The translations under genes and the position numbers were made by a program. This document shows positions 59,480 through 64,000 of a stretch of 64,000 bases of DNA, in pieces (within the stretch, counting starts at the first letter, position 1; every line of letters begins with the position of its first letter). The notes below the pieces were generated by a model. The model ran no database searches. It was not told the origin of the DNA and saw only the letters and a program-made list of their open reading frames with translations. The DNA is from Cycas panzhihuaensis (lineage: Eukaryota > Cycadophyta): assembly GCA_023213395.1 (NCBI GenBank), contig CM041465.1, forward strand, positions 60,829,741 to 60,893,740. Direction: 5' to 3'.

Positions 59480-60425
59480 CCAACCTATAAGTGGCAGTTC
59501 TGCAGTCTTTTGGTAAGTGTCCTTTACGGTTACACCAATCACACATAATAGTTTGATTACTAGTCCCTGAAGAGGTATTGGTTTGGCATGACTGTCTTAC
59601 TCTTTGTTGAGGTGGCCCTTGGCCTTGAGACTATAGAGACTATAACTGAGTGTTTGATTAACCTTGTGGATGATTTCCCATATTTTTTCCTCTTCCTCTT
59701 GCTCGGTTATTTCCTCTACCATGAGAGGGACCTTGATTTCTTATGTGGCAATTTTCTCCTTCTACCTCAAAGGCTACATCTGGAAGAGAGTCAGAGGTTA
59801 CAAAGTTTGTATCAAAGGTCTTGTCAAATTTAATGAAGTTATTAGCAAGTGCTTCAAAGTTAAGTGTCTTCAATGTTCCACTATCAAGTTTTTATAATCA
59901 GGAACATGTAAACATGATTGGATCAATAATGCCCAAGTGATACATTAGGTCTTAAAGTCTTTTTCAATAGCTTATTTGATTGGTCAAAGGAGATTTATTA
60001 TCTCATAAGTCTGTCCCTTCTGCATTTTTAATTTGTTCATTTTCAGAACAAGATGAATAAGTTCTAAATCTAATTTGGTACTAAAGTACTTCTTGAGAAC
60101 TTCAAGGACCTTCCAGGCTATATCATATTATTCTTCATTAATCAAGTTATACAAGGAGTGATTAGTGACCAACAAAATTCTTGTACGAATCTTTTCATCA
60201 TCTATCTCCCATTGTAGTTTGGCTACAACATCTGTAGGAGTTGTTGGGGTGAATCTACTGGAAGCAAATGTTGTAGTTGTTGCTGGTATGCTAAGTGTAG
60301 GCTACAAATGGGCTCTCCAAAAGCCTTCATACTTTATAGTATTTTGTAACTCTAATGTACCATACATCCCAATTTTCTTTTCCTTTTAATATGTAGTTAT
60401 CATTCTACTTGAATTGAGATGACAT
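59480..60425 (-). pseudogene. C4 gag, broken
   Basis: Starts MSSQFK at 60425, as in C3. The open segment 59658-59873 holds FEALANNFIKFDKTFDTNFV and a Gly/Arg/Asn-rich linker. The zinc knuckle IMCDWCNRKGHLPKDCRT (about 59500-59550) has all CCHC ligands. Several frameshifts in the N-terminal half. Confidence 0.88.
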
Positions 60426-62351
60426 GGTGATGATGAAGAAGTAGAAGAGATGATGGAAGTATGTGCCACTGACACATGTAGCTAATACACCTAGTGCAGT
60501 AGGGATGTAGAAATGAATGCTATGATGAAAAGCAAGCAACGATTAAGTAATTTTCAACAACTATGAGTATAAGCAATGATGCAAGAATGAGGCCTAATGT
60601 AGAGATGGAAAAAAGTGGTGATATATCATGCCACTAACCTCTCACTCATGTCCAAATGTAGGTGAGATTTTGATGCCTAAGTATTCTAGTATACGATTAG
60701 GGCCTTCACCCGCGATATCCGCACCTATGCTTGGTGATAAAATCTAAGTCACAATGGAGCCCAAGTACTCCCAGTCCTCACCTAGTTTACCATTGAGTAG
60801 CTATATACTTCCCCCAAAGAGTCAAATGGTACTACGTATCCCATGACTATGATGGATATTAGACTGGGTTAATTTTAATCTTGCATTAAGGTTTTTAGTT
60901 TTCTTGGGTGGTTATCAGGATTATCCCTGATTAGAGTCCGTAGGTATAGCTAACATGTCCCTCCACCACTATTTCGGTTATGACTAGACCCATTATCTCA
61001 CACCTCCTTTAGGGTTTGGACTTCATCTAACCTTGGTCTATTTCAACCAAGACGAGTGTGTGCACAAGTTAATAACTGGTGGTATAGATCATACGGATGA
61101 GATTCCTTTTAGGAATAGTGTAAGATATTTCTGTATAATTGAAAACTGAAATGGAAAGTTGTCAAATGTGCTTGTTTGATTTTTGTGCTTGCTTTGTTGT
61201 TGCTTCTACTTTTGTGATGCTTTATGCTATGTGTGCAAATAGAAAAAGCATGCTAGATTTAGTAGGGGAACTGGATGTTACTTCTGATCCAAGGTTTCCC
61301 TTACTATAGTACAATGTTTCAAAATATGTTTTTAGAAGTTTTGATACAAAAGCCACAATGGGCTAAAAAGTGGATCAACTTGCTACTAAAATGCTAATTT
61401 TTCTAAATCTACATGCATGCTATTTTGCCCTATTTTGTGATTTTTTCACAAAATTTATAAATAATGATAAATGGGTAATTCTTTTTTAAATTACAAATAT
61501 GAAGGCCTAAATAATAAAATATGAATTTATGATAGAAGGAAAAAGTGTTTAGAATATAAGTTTTGATATATTTATGAAGTCAGGTTTCTAAAAAGGTATG
61601 AATTTTTTTTTGCCTGAAAAAAGCGCGAAAGCAAAATCCTTCTAGATCCACTATCTCAGAATCTAAACTTCAATATATTAAAAGTTATGTTCTAACATGT
61701 ACATTAACTTTCCCTTCTACACCATCTCTAAAATCTGCCAAAAAGCTGCCTGAAATACCCTTGTAATATCCTTTGTGGGCTTGAGTAGGCAAAATCAGTA
61801 ACTGTGAGAAATCTGCATAGATCTCACTAACCAGTGGATGAAATTTGATGAGATTTATCTTAAAATAATCCTAAGACATAAATATACTAGATCCTTTAAT
61901 AAAACTTTTAGATTTTTAGCTAATAATTAAAGGATTTTATTAGGAAAAGTGCCTTAAATCATTTATCCATAAATTTTACCCTTTTGTCATGGCTAAAACT
62001 CATTGTTATAGGCTAAATCTAAAGTTTCTCTAGAAGAAAAAAATGATCCTCTAGTTAGGGCGACCTTGCATACCAAATTTCATCAAATTCTGAGATGGTC
62101 ATTTTTTTTTATGAAATTATAGGCCTTTAATGCTTCTGAGACTGTTCCGGCAGCTGAATGGCTTCAAAAACCTGTATTCTTCACCTTTGAGTTTCTACAT
62201 ATATATAAAAAGTAGCAACATATAAAGTACTATAATTTTAAGCTCTCAAAATATTAAAAAATGATGAATGCACTCAATATTTCACATTGAAGGTAAAGGA
62301 GAGGCAAAATGACTCCATGCAAGTGGAATGGGGTGAATAGATCCTCTTCTA
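60426..62351 (-). other. C4 5' leader, non-coding
   Basis: About 1.9 kb between primer site and gag, no recognisable protein. The part near gag resembles the C3 leader ('ttagactgggttaattttaatcttgcattaa' type text at 60865-60895 against 29145-29175). Confidence 0.7.
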
Positions 62352-62363
62352 GCTCTGATACCA
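62352..62363 (-). promoter_or_regulatory. C4 primer binding site, perfect
   Basis: GCTCTGATACCA on the plus strand, TGGTATCAGAGC on the minus strand; two bases from the 5' LTR. Confidence 0.93.
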
Positions 62364-62365
62364 CA

Positions 62366-62677
62366 TGAAGGAAAGATGAATCTAGGGAATAAATCACTCA
62401 CATATACACAATGGCAATAGAGAATAAAAAAGAGATGAGATAAGATATGAGAGCAAGCTTGGAGGTGAGATTGAATAATAACTCTCTCATTGAGATTTCA
62501 CCTTTTATTATTGAGGGTGAGCATTAGGGTTAGGATTTTTCTACCTAATGAAATGAACCTAAAATTACATCAAAATTCACATAAAGTACATTTCATTAAG
62601 AGACTAATGCTAATCAATATATCCTAAGGTCATATAATTAATCTACATAAATGACCTTAATACATTAACCTCTTTCA
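62366..62677 (-). repeat. C4 5' LTR
   Basis: 312 bp, TGAAGGAAAGATGAATC ... CTCTTTCA, colinear with 55096-55407; most visible differences are transitions. Confidence 0.95.
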
Positions 62678-62682
62678 TATTG

Positions 62683-64000
62683 ATGTCTGGTAATGATATG
62701 GTCTGTTGGAATGGTGAGGATTTTCTTGTGTTAACAATAGGGATGGTGGTATAAGGGATAGTGCATTTGCCCATACACTTTTTAGGTAGGAGGAATAGAA
62801 AACATTATGGATTATAGTATATGGGCAGCATATGCAACTTCACTAATTTTTTAAAGAATTTTATATGGACCATGGACCATAATAATAAGGGATTAACTTA
62901 TGGATTATATTGGACTTAAGAGAGTGTTGGTTTTCAGGTTGAAGATAGAGGAATACTAGATCATCAATAGCAAATGCATGATTAGAACAAGGGTAATTAG
63001 TGAGTTACTTCATATGATTCTTTGTATTGGCTAGGCTTTACTTAAGGTTATGAAGAATATAGACCATATCCTTAAGTTTTTATTGAGTTGAAGTTGCATG
63101 TAAGTTGATGGCTAATGTATGATGGGATGGCGAGTGATATCAATATAGAGCCAGAAATGGGGACATACTTATGGATAAATGGTACAATACGTTATACTAA
63201 TATTCCATTAGGGGTAGTTATGAAGTCCATTTATCTTGATGATCTAAGGCAAAACAATGTAGGTAAGTTTTAAGGGTTTTATTCAGAACCTTAGACTAAC
63301 CATTAGTTTGAGGATGGTATACTATGCTTATATCAAATGAGGTTCTAGCCACTTGAAAGATATCCTACCAAAAAGGGCTAATCAACTTAGGGTCCCTATT
63401 GTAAATAATAGTTGAGGGAATGTCATGGAGTCCAAAAATAACATGGATGTAAAGATTAGCAAGATGGGATGATTTATAGGAAGTATGAACAGAAATGAAA
63501 TATGCATATTTGGTAAGTCTATCAATGATGATCCAAATTGAGTTGAATCTAACTGATGTGGTTAAACCCATGATAAAATCCATGGCTATGTCTTGCCATT
63601 TACCCTGAGGTATATGTAGGAGTTGAAGAAGATCTCGTGGGGCCTTAGTGTTTACTTTATTCTTTTGGAAAATATCACATTCTCACATAAATGTAAGGAT
63701 AATGGATTTCATGTAGGGCTAAAAGAAATTTGCATGAATATAGTAATATATCTTATCAAATCTTGAGTGGTTGCTTAAGGGGGTGGAATGATACTTTATT
63801 TAAATATGAGAGATTAAAGAGGAGGCTAGATGAACAAAGATGTAATTTTTTAATAATGAATAGGTATTGTGAGTTTACCATCCTTTTTGGTTATAAGCTT
63901 TATTGATCCATTGAGAATAGTCGAGTTGTTCATTATTTTTGACATCCAACTCTTCTAATCATTCAAGGTGAGGTTTTGAGATTGTGTGAATAATCAGATT
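62683..64000 (-). pseudogene. Gypsy integrase, broken, continues beyond the window
   Basis: The open segment 63365-63583 reads MDFIMGLTTSVRFNSIWIII, DRLTKYAYFISVHTS, IIYNRDPKLISPFW, the Ty3 integrase core with the second Asp of D,D,E in NRDP (family SDRDP). Downstream near 63260-63310, YHPQTNG*SKVLNKTLKTYL shows Lys where the catalytic Glu is expected (GAG to AAG). Upstream near 63600-63660, PRDLLQLLHIPQGKWQDIA is the linker after the zinc domain. Left of the core the reading passes into the chromodomain across C4. Confidence 0.9.

Larger units (their letters stand above)
55096..62677 (-). mobile_element. Copia element C4 (minus strand), nested in the Gypsy element
   Basis: Two 312-bp LTRs (55096-55407, 62366-62677) with flanks CATTG (55091-55095) and TATTG (62678-62682), a TSD with one C-to-T. 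Perfect primer site and polypurine tract. Leader, gag, protease, integrase, RT, RNase H on the minus strand. Equal LTR length, longer open segments and an intact zinc knuckle and FVDD site show it is younger than C3 of the same family, but it still has frameshifts and stops. Confidence 0.96.
54550..64000 (-). mobile_element. Ty3/Gypsy chromovirus (minus strand), interrupted by C4, runs off the window
   Basis: 3' LTR at 54550-54946, polypurine tract, chromodomain 54960-55095, then after nested C4 (55096-62677) the integrase from 62683 rightwards. This is the C-terminal order of plant chromoviruses (integrase then chromodomain then LTR). RT, gag and the 5' LTR would lie beyond 64000. Confidence 0.88.

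Overview
The window is almost entirely repetitive, AT-rich nuclear DNA of a large plant genome. I found no intact host gene, no tRNA or rRNA gene and no CRISPR array. The tRNA-Met type primer sites (TGGTATCAGAGC and decayed forms), the Ty1/Copia gag-pol domain order and a chromodomain-type Ty3/Gypsy element are typical of seed plants. Very low GC, long leaders and pervasive C-to-T / G-to-A decay suggest an old, heavily methylated genome. A gymnosperm (Welwitschia is one known for such decay) would fit, but this is inference and the species cannot be fixed from the sequence.

Layout, left to right. 1-748: edge of a minus-strand LTR element and a TA/GA microsatellite. 749-4377: complete short non-autonomous LTR element 'A' (TSD TATAT). 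4402-5368: about 1 kb of (TA)n/(CATA)n/(TG)n. 5874-18094: minus-strand Copia 'C2' (290-bp LTRs, TSD AAAAG), interrupted in its RNase H region by plus-strand Copia 'C1' (6308-11389). 18100-21667: unrecognised DNA, a candidate 3' LTR and a Copia integrase remnant. 21673-31398: short non-autonomous element 'B' (TSD TACTC), interrupted in its leader by minus-strand Copia 'C3' (23170-30805). 31404-36331: unrecognised DNA, then plus-strand Copia 'C8', cut off in its reverse transcriptase.

36332-49305: plus-strand Copia 'C5', split in its integrase by non-autonomous minus-strand element 'X' (39581-46901, TSD CCATT). One LTR of X is itself split by insert 'Y' (42901-46855). Y carries a Copia gag and 3' LTR at one end and an antisense fragment of a nuclear gene for the mitochondrial small Tim chaperone Tim10 at the other. 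49306-52771: fragments of three more Copia elements (C11, C6, C10). 52772-54549: 5' end of plus-strand Copia 'C7'. 54550-64000: 3' part of a minus-strand Ty3/Gypsy chromovirus that runs off the window, interrupted in its chromodomain by minus-strand Copia 'C4' (55096-62677), the best-preserved relative of C3.

Most coding regions are pseudogenes with many in-frame stops. Most of these stops can be read as single transitions from Gln, Trp or Arg codons. The most unusual material is the X/Y nest: X encodes only a gag-like ORF1 and a second ORF2 joined by an ATGA overlap, ORF2 ends in a tandem-repeat tail, X and B share a leader but not LTRs, and Y brings a captured Tim10 fragment.
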